This document shows, one piece after another, positions 47,053-58,638 of a stretch of 64,000 nt of DNA; position 1 is the first letter of the stretch, and each line of letters begins with the position of its first letter. The stretch comes from Thuidium tamariscinum (lineage: Eukaryota > Streptophyta > Bryopsida > Hypnales > Thuidiaceae), in NCBI GenBank assembly GCA_947034885.2, contig OX344757.2, positions 3,162,001 to 3,226,000 on the forward strand, written 5' to 3'. A program made the position numbers and the translations under genes. Below the pieces are notes generated by a model. The model ran no database searches, was not told the origin of the DNA, and was given only the letters and a program-made list of their open reading frames with translations.

Positions 47053-48384
47053 CTGAATCAACAACAAATTCGTAACACCTTACTCAAAATCGTTTGCATC
47101 TCAGGAATTAAATGGTCATGTGTTTAGTAAAATGGCAAGTTCCAGGGCAGTAAATAAAGAGCTTGTGATTCACTTGGCCAATGCTTGAAAAACTAGAACT
47201 GCTACAGAGTTGAAGTTGAAGTTGTGGGCGACTGAAACTGCGTCAAATTTAAACGAATATGAGGTTCAAGACTCTAAGACGCAAATGATACTCTGTTCCA
47301 AATGCAAAATAATTATACAACCTGGAAAAGACGTGCATTAGCAGTCTAGAACCCCTTTCTAACACTAACCAAAAACCTGCTGTTCTTTAAATTAAATTTG
47401 TTACGTTCAGTCGGTTCGATCTCCTTTAACGATACGACGCAATGTATCCCGAGGTAAGGTCAAGTCAAACTCACAAGGCTCAAAACTGATTTAACTGAAC
47501 CTCCACTCAGGCCATTCACAGTTGGCCCTCCTCATCTAGACTCCTGACACCATTCGAATTCCGGATCACTTGTTGAATAGCATGGGGGCAAATGCAAAGC
47601 ATTGCAGATGAGCCTCCGGTCCTTAACTGATCATGAATCTATGTTCAGACGAATCAATCTCCCATAACGACACTGTGTATGGACATGCACGTGAGGCTTA
47701 CGGAGCCCCTGCGACGGCGTATGTGAGGGCCTGAAGATGCGAGTTTGCACCCTCTCGCCCTCACGGCGCAGGGCTTACGAACACTGCCAACGCGACCGTA
47801 GCCCTCACGGATTTTACACGCAAGGTTTAATTAAGGAACAACGCCAAACTTAACAATTTCACTTTAAAAACTTTCCAACTTCACTCCACAACCTCCTGGT
47901 AACCTCTGTCCTCTTTTTTATCCTTCGACACGGAACCTCAAGATATGATTCTTCTCTCCTGCGCCACAGATTAGAAGAAGATACCGAGTGTAGTGCCTCC
48001 ACGAACCACCTAGCTCTAAAAAACAGTTCGGGGTGAGGGCCCGCCTGACCACGTACGACGTCTACTCCAGCCCTCACCAGGATGTGATGATCATGAATGC
48101 GCGCAGGTCTAATATATAATATATTCCGACGTATGGTCGATCGGGTCAAACTCACAAGGCTCTAAAACTGAACTTCCTGCGCCATCCTCAACTATATTTG
48201 CTAGTGGTAGTAGCTAAATATCTACAGTAGACACAATTCGAATTCCAGTTACAGAATTAAGGAGAGACCAGCTAGCGTGGGCACTGCATGTGCTTTACAG
48301 ATCGATCACGAGCATGGGAGCAACTGCGAGACTGCAAGGGCAAGTGCAACGCTTCGCAGCTGATCGATCGATCGAGTAACTTAC
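47053..48384 (-). other. Predicted 5'-UTR intron of the GH3 gene
   Basis: Just upstream of the start codon the minus strand has an acceptor, TTGATTCAG|GTAGCG. A consensus donor CACAC|GTAAGT lies at 48384-48379. Leader introns are common in plant genes. The span has no other gene; the join is inferred. Confidence 0.45.
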
Positions 48385-48469
48385 GTGTGGAGGTTGTCAA
48401 CTTGTACTGGACTTGTACGGTGGTGGCTATTTGAGGCTGGACCGAAAGATTAGGAAGAAACGGCGACGA

Positions 48470-48478
48470 ATTTAAATA
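48470..48478 (-). promoter_or_regulatory. Possible TATA box of the GH3 gene
   Basis: Minus strand CTATTTAAATTCG, about 85-90 bp upstream of the predicted leader-exon donor, which would leave a leader exon of some 50-60 bp. Confidence 0.4.
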
Positions 48479-48499
48479 GCAACTGCCTTAGTTGGGAAG

Positions 48500-49971
48500 A
48501 GATCGATAAAAGTCCGGAATTCCGGATCAGGTCGGTTCAGTTCGGTGGGCCTAATGTGAGAAATCCGTCTGATCTGACTCCGTAATTGCGCACTGTTTTG
48601 TGGTAGTTCCATTTGTCGAGGTAGCTCCGTGTTTTTTGTTTTGTGCTGAACGCCGATAGTTACATGTTTGCGTGGCTGGAACCAGATCTGTTGCAGGTAA
48701 CTTATTGTAGAGCCTGACTGTTGTGTGTTCGCCGAAGACTTTCACGTTCGTGCTCGCAAAACATGAACCCCAGAACAACGCCACGGAGCAGAGTGGTCCA
48801 ATGGATGAGAAAGAATCCTCCCGTGTAAGACAGAATTGCAACTGTTCATCTTTGGAATTTTGTTCAAAAAGGAGAGATCTTGCACAAATGCATAATATTC
48901 CTTGAACTCCAATGAGTACTTGTTTTTTTTAAAGTAAATGATTCCCAATGTCTTCTATTGGAAAGGGCCGCGCCCCCCTCCTGGCGTTTATGGTCTACAA
49001 GCCTCTATTGAAAGGATGGTTTTCGGGGTGACTATTCTATCTTTATAAAGTTAATCCTAGAAAGACACCAGTCATATGTGCTCATTCAAATATACATGAT
49101 TCGATTTTTGAACCAACAAGTGCATTCTTCATTTTTACTAGTGTGCCCTGTGCCGTTACCACAATTAGAACTAAAATAAAAGATATTTTTTAAGTTTTTA
49201 ATCCATTAAAACTTTGAAATTCAATAACTTTTTCACTACGAGTCTAAATGCCACACAACCAAGTCCGTGCACCCCTCCTCGCCAAGAGCTTTCCAATGGT
49301 ACCGAGCACGCAACTGGGGGGATGCACAGATCCTAAGATCTCAACGTGACAAACAAACAAAAGAAAAGAAAACAAACTACTTGTCTTAAGGTATAGATGA
49401 TAATTTAGAAAGTCATTTATGAGCTATTCTTTTGTCTTTTACAATGCTTCAAAATAAAATGTCTATATTCCTCAATGATTTGAAATGAGCTGTTTATAAT
49501 GAAGATAGGTATGATAGATTTCTTTAAAGGAAAAATGCTAAAAAAATGAATCACAAAAGATGCTAACCTTGTCTTTCTAATTATGCTCTAATTTTGAAAA
49601 TTAATTAAAAGACTATCTTTCTAAATTCAAATTCATATGACAAATTTCATCAAAATGGCTGTATTCCATATGCCATATTTCAAATGGCACAGTTTGAATT
49701 GAAAACTAACATTTAGGACAAATATAGGTTTTTAGATATCTATGATTTGTATAAATTTCAGAAATCTATGACTGATTTAGTTTTCAGTTTGTGAAGTCTA
49801 AAATATCTTGGATTGATATTGATTTCAGACATCTACGACCCTAATAGATATAAAAAATCTATGACTGTTTTACATTCACTAATCTTGGCACTTTTCATTC
49901 TGTCGTGTACTTGTTCAGGCGTACTACAAGTAGGCTGCTAGGGCATACACTTTCCGTTTCTGCTTTTTACG
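48500..49971. other. Intergenic DNA, no gene seen
   Basis: Mixed-composition DNA with only short open frames and no domain. A possible partial MITE of the GGTAAATTTCATTAAAAT family begins near 49637. Confidence 0.4.
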
Positions 49972-49984
49972 CAGGGTTGCTTCC

Positions 49985-50460
49985 GTCGCATCACGTCCGT
50001 CCGTCAGGATGTCCGTCCGCTGACGTGATGGGGAGCCGAGCGTCCGTCAGGATGAAATTAACGACAGAATCCGCGACAGAGGATGAAAAATCGTGACAGC
50101 GGTCATGGACGCCCTCACGGACGACCTCCGTGGACGGCCTGGAAGGACGTGCTCGGTGGACAGTTCCGATGGACGGTCCTGGTTGACTGGACGGCTTGGA
50201 TGGACACTCTGGGTTCTGCGGACGGTCCGGATCCGGTGGACGGTTTTAGGGGACGGCCCCGCTCGCGGGGTATGGACGGCCCCGATGGATAGGACGTCCA
50301 GTGGACGGCCTGGACGGACGCCTCCAGATCGATGGTCTGGGTACGGTCTACGCTTGGGAAGGACGGCTTGGATTGAGAGGAAGGTTGGACGGCCTGGGTT
50401 CAATGGACGGCCTGGCCGTGCCGTCGACGGTCAGGATGGACGGCCTGGGCTCCGTGGACT
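49985..50460 (+). promoter_or_regulatory. GGACGGCC array 6
   Basis: Starts with GTCCGTCC units inside a small inverted repeat (CATCACGT ... ACGTGATG), then about twenty GGACGGCCTGG-type units on the plus strand. No intact gene follows; the tandem TGGTTTGAA repeat begins about 100 bp later. It probably served a cargo gene that has been lost, or is the left subterminal region of the second element. Confidence 0.65.
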
Positions 50461-50559
50461 GGAACTCTTTATTTGTAAGACTTAAAAGTCTGAGTTCATA
50501 TTCGCAATCAAAATTTTCTCATTAGTCTATGAGGTTTAACCATCTCTCAAAAAATAATT

Positions 50560-51880
50560 TCCCATGGTTTTGTATTTTAGGCCTTCCATAGTCTAAATAT
50601 AATATATATTCTGTATTTAAAAAAAAGGTTTTGGTGGTTTGAATCAAAAAAAAGGAAACGGTTTGAATGAAAATAACGTTAATGGTTTGGAATTGTGAAT
50701 AAAAAAAAATGTAAAACTGGTTTTGCAAAAAAATGTGTTAATTGTTCGAATAAAAAAATTATGGAAATGGTTTGAATAAAAAAAACGTTAATGGTTTGAA
50801 ATGTTGAATGAAAAAAAAATATAGAAAGGGTTTGGAAAAAAATGTGTTAATGGCTCGACCAAAAAAATTTGGAAATGGGTTGGGAAAAAAATGTGATTAG
50901 GGTTTGACTAAAAGAAATATGGAAATGGGTTGAAATGTTGGAAAAACAAATTTAGAAATGGTTTGGAGAAAAAATGTGTTAATTGTTTGACTAGAATAAA
51001 TATGGAAATGGTTTAGGGTAAAAAAATGGCCAAGTTTTGAGTAAAGAAAAACGGTAATGGTATAGGGTGTTAGAAAGAAAAATATAGAAATGGTTTGGAA
51101 AAAAGATGGGTTAATGGTTCGACTAAAAAAAATATGGAAATGGTTTGAATCAAAGAAAAAGAAAAAGGAAATGCTTTGAATTAAAAAAAAGTTAATAATT
51201 TGAAATGTTGAATACAAAAAAATATAGAAATGGTTTGGAAAAAAAATGTGTTCATGTTTCGACTAAAAAATATATGAAAATGCTTCGAATAAAAAAAAAT
51301 ATGGAAATGGGTTGAATAAAAAAAAAGGCAATGGTTTGAAAGGTTGGAAAAAAACTTATAGAAAGGGTCGTGAAAAAAAATGTGTTAATGGTTTGACTAA
51401 AAAAAATATGGAAATAAGTTGGAAAGAAAATGTGTTCAGGGTTTGATTAAAAATAATATGGAAATGGTTTGAAAAAAAAAACTTTCATGGTTTGAAATGT
51501 TGAATAAAAAACATTTAGAAATGGTTTGGAAAAAAAATGTTAATGCCTTAATGGTTAAGGCTCAAATTGGAAATAGTTTGAATCAATAAAATGGGAATGC
51601 TTTGAATAAAAAAGAACGTTGATGGTTTGAAATGTGGACGACAAAAAAATATAGAAATGGTTTAAAAAAATGTGTTCATGGTTCGACTAATAAAAATATG
51701 GAAATGGGTTCAATCTAAAATATGGAAAGGGTTTGAATCTAACAAATGGAAATGGGTTAGGGTAAAAAAATGGTTATGGTTTGACATGTGGAAAAAAAAA
51801 TGTGGAAAAATGCGGTGGGAAAAACTTGGGTTAATGGTTTGATTAAAAAAATTCGAAATGGTGGGAATCAAAAACAAAAG
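50560..51880 (+). repeat. AT-rich minisatellite, TGGTTTGAATAAAAAA family
   Basis: About 1.3 kb of alternating short units: ATGGAAATGGTTTGAAT, GTTAATGGTTTGAAATGTTG, ATAGAAATGGTTTGGAAAAA, TGTGTTAATGGTTCGACT. They form a loose higher-order period of roughly 100-130 bp. The reverse complement of the same family occurs at 57225-57530. Open frames here are repeat artefacts. Confidence 0.8.
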
Positions 51881-52234
51881 CATATATACTTGTGGCATAT
51901 GTAAAAAATAGAATTTTGGCAATTTTTAAAAGTGAACTTACAAAATCTACTTTAAGTGAAAGTATGGCATTGGATTTAAATGAACTTGTTGCACATACAT
52001 TTCAAGCAAACGTATTGAGTATTCTTTTCATTTGTTCATGGTTAAGTTTTCAGTTTAAGTGTTTAACAGACAATACAGTTGTACGAGAAAAATGAAAATG
52101 CTTCATTGCCCAAAAAATGTACTTTTGCAACATGAGCAACAAACGCTCGTAAATGGTCGTCATAGCCAAATACTATTTACAATACTAATATACTATACAT
52201 CCATCTAATGGCCTAACTCATCACCAGAAGGTAT
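51881..52234. other. 3' flank of the second RING gene
   Basis: No gene recognised. It should contain the RING gene's 3' untranslated region. Confidence 0.4.
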
Positions 52235-54598
52235 TCAACCTTGTTCTGGTTCTACAATGCCTCTGCCTATACTATTTCTCAAAAAATCTTGCAATCCTTC
52301 TCTAGATTGCAAACTGTTCAACGTAGCCACTACGGTCCGATCATATCGATCGTGCAAGTAGGAAGAAATGGTTGACAACATTTGCACCTCATTGAACGTA
52401 GTGTCTTCGATGAACCTCATTTGTGCCTCATGATCCATGTCTTGGAGTATTCCGATAGGATTTCCACTGGAGTCAAAAACCACATTCTCTGGATGTGGTC
52501 GGCGCACGAACTCCTGTCGGTCCAAGTCCCAATGGCCACCAGCAAGTTGGCCAAAAAATACTCACCGCCCTGGATCGCCCGCACTAATCAGCTTCTTGCA
52601 CACCTCCGTAATCTCCGCATCATCGTTCCACGGAATGTCTTGCACGCTGCGCACGGCGAGGTGTCTACTGTCATGGCCCCACTTCCACATCCATATCATG
52701 TCATTACCCCAACTCCCTCTATTCTCATCGCCAGGCAAGTTCTCTTCGTTCAACTCGAAGTGTGGGGGCATGTAATCCTCCAACCCAAATTGGACGTACA
52801 ACCGCCGGTGCAAAGGAGCCTTGCATTGTGCGCACCGCTTTCTTGTGACCATGTGCGGAATGAGACATCCGGGGTGGTACATATGTCCACACGTTCCAAG
52901 GCAAAATCCACCCTCGGGTCCAAACGGTTCCATGCAAATCGTGCACGTCGTTCCATCCTTCACAAACTCAGGAACTATGGGCCACAGTAAGGGGGCATTG
53001 CCTTCTCTATCCACGGGCCCGTATCGATATCTCGCGGTGTTGAATTGGAAGTCTAGATGCGGATGCCCGTCCCAATCAATGCTTGCATTATCGCGATTTT
53101 GGGGCAATGTAACTGGAAACATATCCTCCAGTCGGGCCCACGATGTCAAGCCAAAATAACGTTGGCTACCATCTCTAAATTGTGCAGCTATTCTCCTGAC
53201 TTCACGCTGCAGTTGTGCGACCTCGTTCATAGCCAAAGTGCATGCCAATCTCATGTTGCTCATGGCAAGCAACTTTTGCTCCCTCGTAGTTGACGTTTGT
53301 TGCAACAATCTATCCTTCATGGCATTTACAAATGCCAACTCGTCTTGTAGTCCCTCCAAAGCCGCTGATACAGTCTCCATGTTGGCCTTGGCCTCATTGC
53401 ACTCGCCCTCTGCACGCTCCGCTCGTGCCACAAGGGCATCGTATGCCACGCGCTCAACGCTTATGAACTCTTGGCCCAATGCATCTGTTGATTGGGTTGC
53501 CGCATTTGAACTCTCACCACGAAAATGTGGTGTTGCGAATATACCATGAGGCCGCACCCGGCGCACCGTCAATGGGTCAGCTGGCTCAATTAGACCATAT
53601 GTGGCCCGCTCCACGACCTCATCCAATGGTGGAGTGCCATCCGTGCTTTGGCGACGTTCACGTTCAAGCAAGTCAATGTTACTTGCTAGTAACTTAGCAT
53701 TTGTTTCCTCCAAAGCCTTCACTCGTGCGTTGTGGGCTTGTACCTCCATCTCGTGCCTTCGCTCAGCTTCTGCACCATCCTCACGCAGCTTAATCACCAA
53801 TGCACGTAATGCCTCTAATTCCCCATTTGCTCCAAATACTTCATTAATTGTCATGGACGGGGGAATTGGGTGAATGGCGAGTGGCATGGGCTCGCTTGGA
53901 CCGGCAATGGGCGCCTCCAATTCGGGAGCCACCGGATTTTGTTCGTTGGCGCCTTGAGGTGCATTGTCGACCTCCATGGGGTCCGCGGCCGCCGCTTCGT
54001 CCCCTTGTGCCCCAGCCACTCCTTCGCCCTCCAATTGCACTTCAGGATTTGGTGGAATTCTACAGCTTTTAGCAGGGAAACGGCCGCCCCGTTGTTTTGC
54101 CGGATACGTGTTCCAATCCACGTCCTTGCCCAAAAAAACCTCCGCATACGCCATTTGACACAATGCGAGGGTCCCATCCTTCTTCGAGAGGGTCCCCCAA
54201 AGTGCCAATGCCACCTCGGTCAACCGCTTCTTGAACGTTGGGTGTACGCAATACTTGATCAATGCAATGCCAGATCGCACTTGCGTCTCATTTCTCTCCC
54301 GTGGAAAATGGCGGTTGATGTGGGCCCAGTCCACGTATCTCTGACATGTGGTGCGGGTCCATGGCTCAAGCGCCTGTTCCCACCCGTGCCCGGCCAAAAC
54401 TTCTCCAGTGTTGAAAGTCGCCCAGTCTACAGTGCTCCTGTTCCCACGACGCCTCTTGTGTGGGGGTTCACCTTCATGGGTTACCATCTCCTGGTTTTCT
54501 ACCACTGGGGGGTGATTTCCAGCAATTACCACCTCCTGGTTCTCTGCCATGGGGGGGTTCTCTACATGTAGTACCATCTCTCCAGGGTTTAAGGCCAT
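52235..54598 (-). pseudogene. RING-H2 protein with shared N-terminal domain, one in-frame TGA
   Basis: ATG at 54598 (MALNPGEMVLHVENPP); 788 codons with one internal TGA (52564-52562). It has the same architecture as the first RING gene. The N-terminal domain is TTCQRYVDWAHINRHFPRE ... MAYAEVFLGKDVDWNTY. A Pro/Ala-rich linker and long coiled coil (ERRHEMEVQAHNARVKALEE, ERAERAEGECNEAKANMETV) lead to a RING-H2 finger at residues about 552-596 (CTICMEPFGPEG...GTCGHMYHPGC...CAQCKAPL). After the stop the frame continues with GGHWDLDRQEF, matching GGHWSIDHHKF of the paralogue. Homology therefore spans the stop, which looks like a point change (CGA to TGA is possible). The TGA overlaps a perfect donor, GGTGAGTA, so splicing there is an alternative. 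Probably an E3 ligase when intact. Confidence 0.75.
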
Positions 54599-54798
54599 AG
54601 TACCTGCACACAATGCCACAACACGGTATGTATGTACAGATGACTATGCTCTGCCTCCTGTTGCGTGAGGGCAACTGGAATGTGGCAAAGCAATAGCCAA
54701 ATGCTTGACTTCCTCCCGAATTGCAATGCAAAGCTTTTTTCAAGCTAGGACAGAGCAACTCAAGAGAGAAAGCAAGGTTAATTGTGGCTGAATTTGGG

Positions 54799-54805
54799 AT
54801 TTATA
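54799..54805 (-). promoter_or_regulatory. TATA box of the second RING gene
   Basis: Minus strand GAGTATAAATCCC, about 200 bp upstream of the ATG and between the gene and array 7. Confidence 0.6.
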
Positions 54806-54874
54806 CTCCCCATTACCAAGCCTCGTTAGGAGTGTTAATTTGTGTCTAATCACATCGCCATGCACCACCTGGAG

Positions 54875-55615
54875 CCGTTGATGCGGACGGCCATCGACGG
54901 CTGGGGCGTCCAGGGAGCGTCGACGGAGGTTCGGGAGGCCGTCGACAGCTTCGGGATGACGTCACAGAGGCCGTCCACAGGTCCGGCGCCGTCAACGAGT
55001 TCGAAAACACTCATGAGTTCGAAAATCCATAATTACTCCGCCGAATTGCAAATTCGATGGCCAAAAATGGCTCTTCGTGACGGCCTGCCCGTGGTCTTGG
55101 ACGGCCACTGTTTCGTTGTGGACAGCCTACCCGGACAGGTCGACGCTCCGGCCCGCAGCCAAATTCGTTGCGGACGGCCTGCCCAGGTCCTAGACGGATT
55201 CCGGACGGCCTGCCCAGGTCTTGGACGGGCCCGTGTTGCTGGACGGTTTTCTGGACGCCCTCCGTCCCCGTGACGGCCTGCCCAGGGCCTCGATGGCCAG
55301 GGAGGACTGACCCCTCTATTGCCCCTCCGGAGGGTAAATGTAAAAAATTCCCCCCTAATTTGTGCCGATTAAATTTTAGATTTCAACACGTCCCCTAGCT
55401 AAATCGAGGTCTCTGATTCCAAATAAGAATTCAAAATTTGCAAAAAAGAATTTGTGTGAAAAATAAAAGAAATTCCAGGGTTTTCTACAAGGGTAAAAAA
55501 GGGGCAATAGAGGGGTCAGTCCTCCCTGGCCGTCCTCGACAGGCCTGTCTTCCTGGACAGTTTTAGGGACGCCCTCCGTCCCCGTGACGGCCTGCCCAGG
55601 TCCTGGACGGGCCCA
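54875..55615 (-). promoter_or_regulatory. GGACGGCCTG array 7, upstream of the second RING gene
   Basis: GGACGGCCTGCCC-type units, split by a MITE at 55295-55531. A longer unit (GGACGCCCTCCGTCCCCGTG then ACGGCCTGCCCAGG) occurs on both sides of the MITE, showing that the array pre-dates the insertion or was duplicated around it. Confidence 0.65.
55295..55531. mobile_element. MITE inside array 7, 31-bp perfect inverted ends
   Basis: GGCCAGGGAGGACTGACC and the next 13 bases at the left recur exactly inverted at the right. 237 bp, non-coding. The CAGGG start is hAT-like, but no 8-bp duplication is seen. The perfect ends suggest a recent insertion. Confidence 0.7.
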
Positions 55616-57224
55616 ATAGGTGGGCCCAATATATACTGAATTTCAATTAGGTAGGTGGAATCCAATTAGACAGCCAGGATCCAATTACGCAATTGGTATT
55701 CATTTAGGCAGTTGAGATGCAATAAGCTGTAAGACAGCAGAATTTTAATGTGGGTGAACTGGTGAAGATTGCCAATGCAGTACTTGTATACTGTAATTTT
55801 TATTGGAGCTCAGTGAGTTAACATTCATAGCTTGCATTTCTTTTTAAAAAAATTTGGGATTCATTCATGGTTGTGACAAGTGTGTGACTCATTCAGATCT
55901 TGTATTTCTTTTTAAATTTTTTTGGGATTCATGATTGTGACAAGTGTGTTAGCCATGTATGCATGGTAGGAGGCAAAGATTGCACTTATTTAAATTAAGA
56001 GTTGATTTGCCTTTTTCGTGTATGTCTTTAGATGAAAATATTTTTAGTTTTTTTTTCAGTCAAGGAGAAATAGATGAGGAATCTAATACAAGTTGTTTCA
56101 TATTTTTTGGAAGAAAAATTGAATTAATTATTAATTTTCAAACACAATTTGTCATAGGACCCTATTTGTGATCAGTAAGCCTTGAAAATCTATACATGCA
56201 CAGTTTCTAAAAGAATCTGGTTTGGTGAATAAACTAGTAATGCAACATGTAAAAAATGGTTTGAAATGGTTTCTAAATGTGTCCCTTTCAAAAACTGAAA
56301 TGAATTCTTCAATTAATCATTATTTCAAAACAATTTCACATTTGAAAGAAGGTAGTTTAACAACCATTTTTTATTTTGAATAAAATTAGTAGACACCTAT
56401 AAGTACACTTAGTTACGATTGAATCCATTGTAACTCTAAAACCATCCATTCATATAGTAAAAATCAAATCTTAGCATGCTTCAATATAATCCACAATTAG
56501 TTTCCTCACAATGAGCTTTCCAATTCAGATTTCAGACCCTCCTATAGTCCTATTAGGCAGATAAAAAAGCCTGCATAGTTTATGAACCTCCGTGTGAGCT
56601 TCCTACCATAATAATTGATTTGAGAGCAAGAGGTCCTTGAACTTCTTCATTTTAGATGTTAGAATGGATTTGCAGACTTACTGATACTTGTGTTTTTAAA
56701 CACAATCGGCTTATTAAATTCCCTAAGTTTTCTTATTATATAAATGAATGTGAATATGCTCTTGTGCCTTTAAATTGGTTTTAAATATTGCATTAATTAG
56801 GATTGTATACTATAGTTTAATTTCTCTATTGTGTGCTTTGTTTTCTTATAAATGGTGAAATATAAATAGTTGTAGCTTTGATTTTTGATTTTCAAACTCT
56901 TTAGTGGCATATAGATAGCATATGCTGTGCATTTCACCATGTTCTTAGTTCATCAAAATCCTTGAAGCTCACATGTTTCCTTGTATACAATGTTTTTGAT
57001 CTTCTCAATATTTTGTAATTATGAAATGTAGAAAAAAATAGGGTGTTCAAAAATAGTCCTTCAAAGAATTTACAAAAGAAAATAGGGTACTCTAAAATAC
57101 ACTCCGGTAGCTTTATTTCTACTAATAGGGAGGGAAAAAAACATGAGAAGGACATAAATACCCCCCCATTAAATACCCCATTATCGCACGTGGTTACCAA
57201 AAGATAAAGGGGGTGAACCCCCGA
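55616..57224. other. AT-rich spacer between divergent RING and kinase genes, no gene seen
   Basis: About 1.6 kb without coding signal. Two near-copies of TTGCATTTCTTTTTAAA followed by TTTGGGATTCAT (about 55836 and 55901) form a short local tandem duplication. Confidence 0.45.
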
Positions 57225-57530
57225 GTCTGTTATTCAAACCTTTCCCATTTTTTTTATTCAAACCATTCCCATTTTTTTTATTCAAACCATTTCCACATTT
57301 TTTTCCAAACCGAATCATTTCCATATTTTTTTAGTCGATCCATTAACCCATTTTTTGGTCCAAATCCCTTCTATATATTTTTGCCCAACACTCGAAACCA
57401 TTAACGTTTTGCTTTATTCACACCACTTCCATTTTGGGGATTCAAACCTTTTCCCTATTTTTTTTAATTGAACCATTAACACATTTTTTTCCAACCCATT
57501 TCCACATTTTATTTATTCGAACAGGGCTCG
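57225..57530 (-). repeat. Minisatellite TGGTTTGAATAAAAAA, inverted copy
   Basis: TTCAAACCATTCCCATTTTT, CCATTTCCACATTTTT, GATCCATTAACCCATTTTT: the reverse complement of the repeat at 50560-51880. Confidence 0.75.
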
Positions 57531-58139
57531 ACAATTCCTCAAGGAGTTATAGTGTGACCATCAAATAGCAAATGCTAATTAAGCCGGATTAAATTATTAA
57601 AATTAGCTCCTATTTCCTAAATTTACGGGGGAGAATGAAATTAGATGGAAAGGGAGGAAGTAGAGCTTTTTGACGACACAACTGAGAACGGATACGCATC
57701 AACCGAAGAGGTATGTGTTTAGACTAGAACCAATAAGTTTAATCATTTCATGTTATTTCTTTTAATTACTTCAAAATTTGCAAAATTAGATTGACGCTAG
57801 GAAAATAAAGATCAATTACCGAATACAAATTATAATGCACTTCTTAAGTTATTAAATTACTAAACTAGACATTTTACCCTCATTTACGCAAAAGTAAAAA
57901 GGAACTTAAACCCTAAACCCTAAACCCTAAACCCTAAATCCTAAAACCTTCGATTGGGCAAGGGCTTTAGGCTGGGTTTTTGACCTTCTCAAAATTCAGT
58001 GTCAGCCCTTAGATGGGCGGTTTCTGGCCTGTTACCTTATTACCTTGTAGAGGAATTTCAGTTGCACGAGGCTTGCCATTAAGTCTTCGCTGGCATCTTC
58101 ACCGCCCTGTGCTTCCCCGACGATCCCCTTAATGGTTCA
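57531..58139. other. Spacer upstream of the second kinase array
   Basis: No gene. It contains the telomere-type tract at 57907-57948. Confidence 0.45.
57907..57948 (-). repeat. Telomere-type AACCCTA repeats
   Basis: About five CCCTAAA units, the last ones imperfect, some 190 bp before array 8. This mirrors the tract beyond array 3. Confidence 0.7.
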
Positions 58140-58443
58140 GAATTCCCGGGACGCCCTGTGGGGTCGCGTGGACGGCCTCGTTCCACGACGGACCCCCGAA
58201 TTCCCAGGACAGCTTGTGCGTCCTGTCGACGGTCTCGTAGTTCCTCGACGGTCCCCACGACGGCTTCGAAATTCCCGGGACGGATGGGTGCGTCCCGTCG
58301 ACGGCCTCATCGTCCTCGACATTCCCCTCGACGGCTTCAGCGCGTCCCCTCGACGGTCTCGGAGTTCCCGACACCCCTCGACGGCTTTCGAGTTCCTTGG
58401 ACGGATCGGCCGTCCATGCGACGGCTCGCCAACGACTATACAA
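58140..58443 (+). promoter_or_regulatory. CGACGG array 8 and TATA, promoter of the second kinase gene
   Basis: Units here are mostly CGACGGCCTC/CCTCGACGGC with GAATTCCCGGGAC spacers, a variant of the GGACGGCC unit. TATACAAGG at 58437-58445 closes the array about 200 bp before the ATG, the same spacing as at the first kinase gene. Confidence 0.65.
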
Positions 58444-58638
58444 GGTGGGCCAGGTCCCCCACTCTGCACGAGTCTCTCCTGCTCTGACGGTGCTCTCTTG
58501 CCCTGGATTGGTTGCAGTCCTTGCTTGGGAGCGCGGGTGCTTGCGAGGAGGCTCGGCTGAGGAAGGGGGGATAGTTTTCACATTTGTGAGTACTGAACCC
58601 TAATTCCTTGGTTTTACCATCGCATATTTTTTTTCAAA

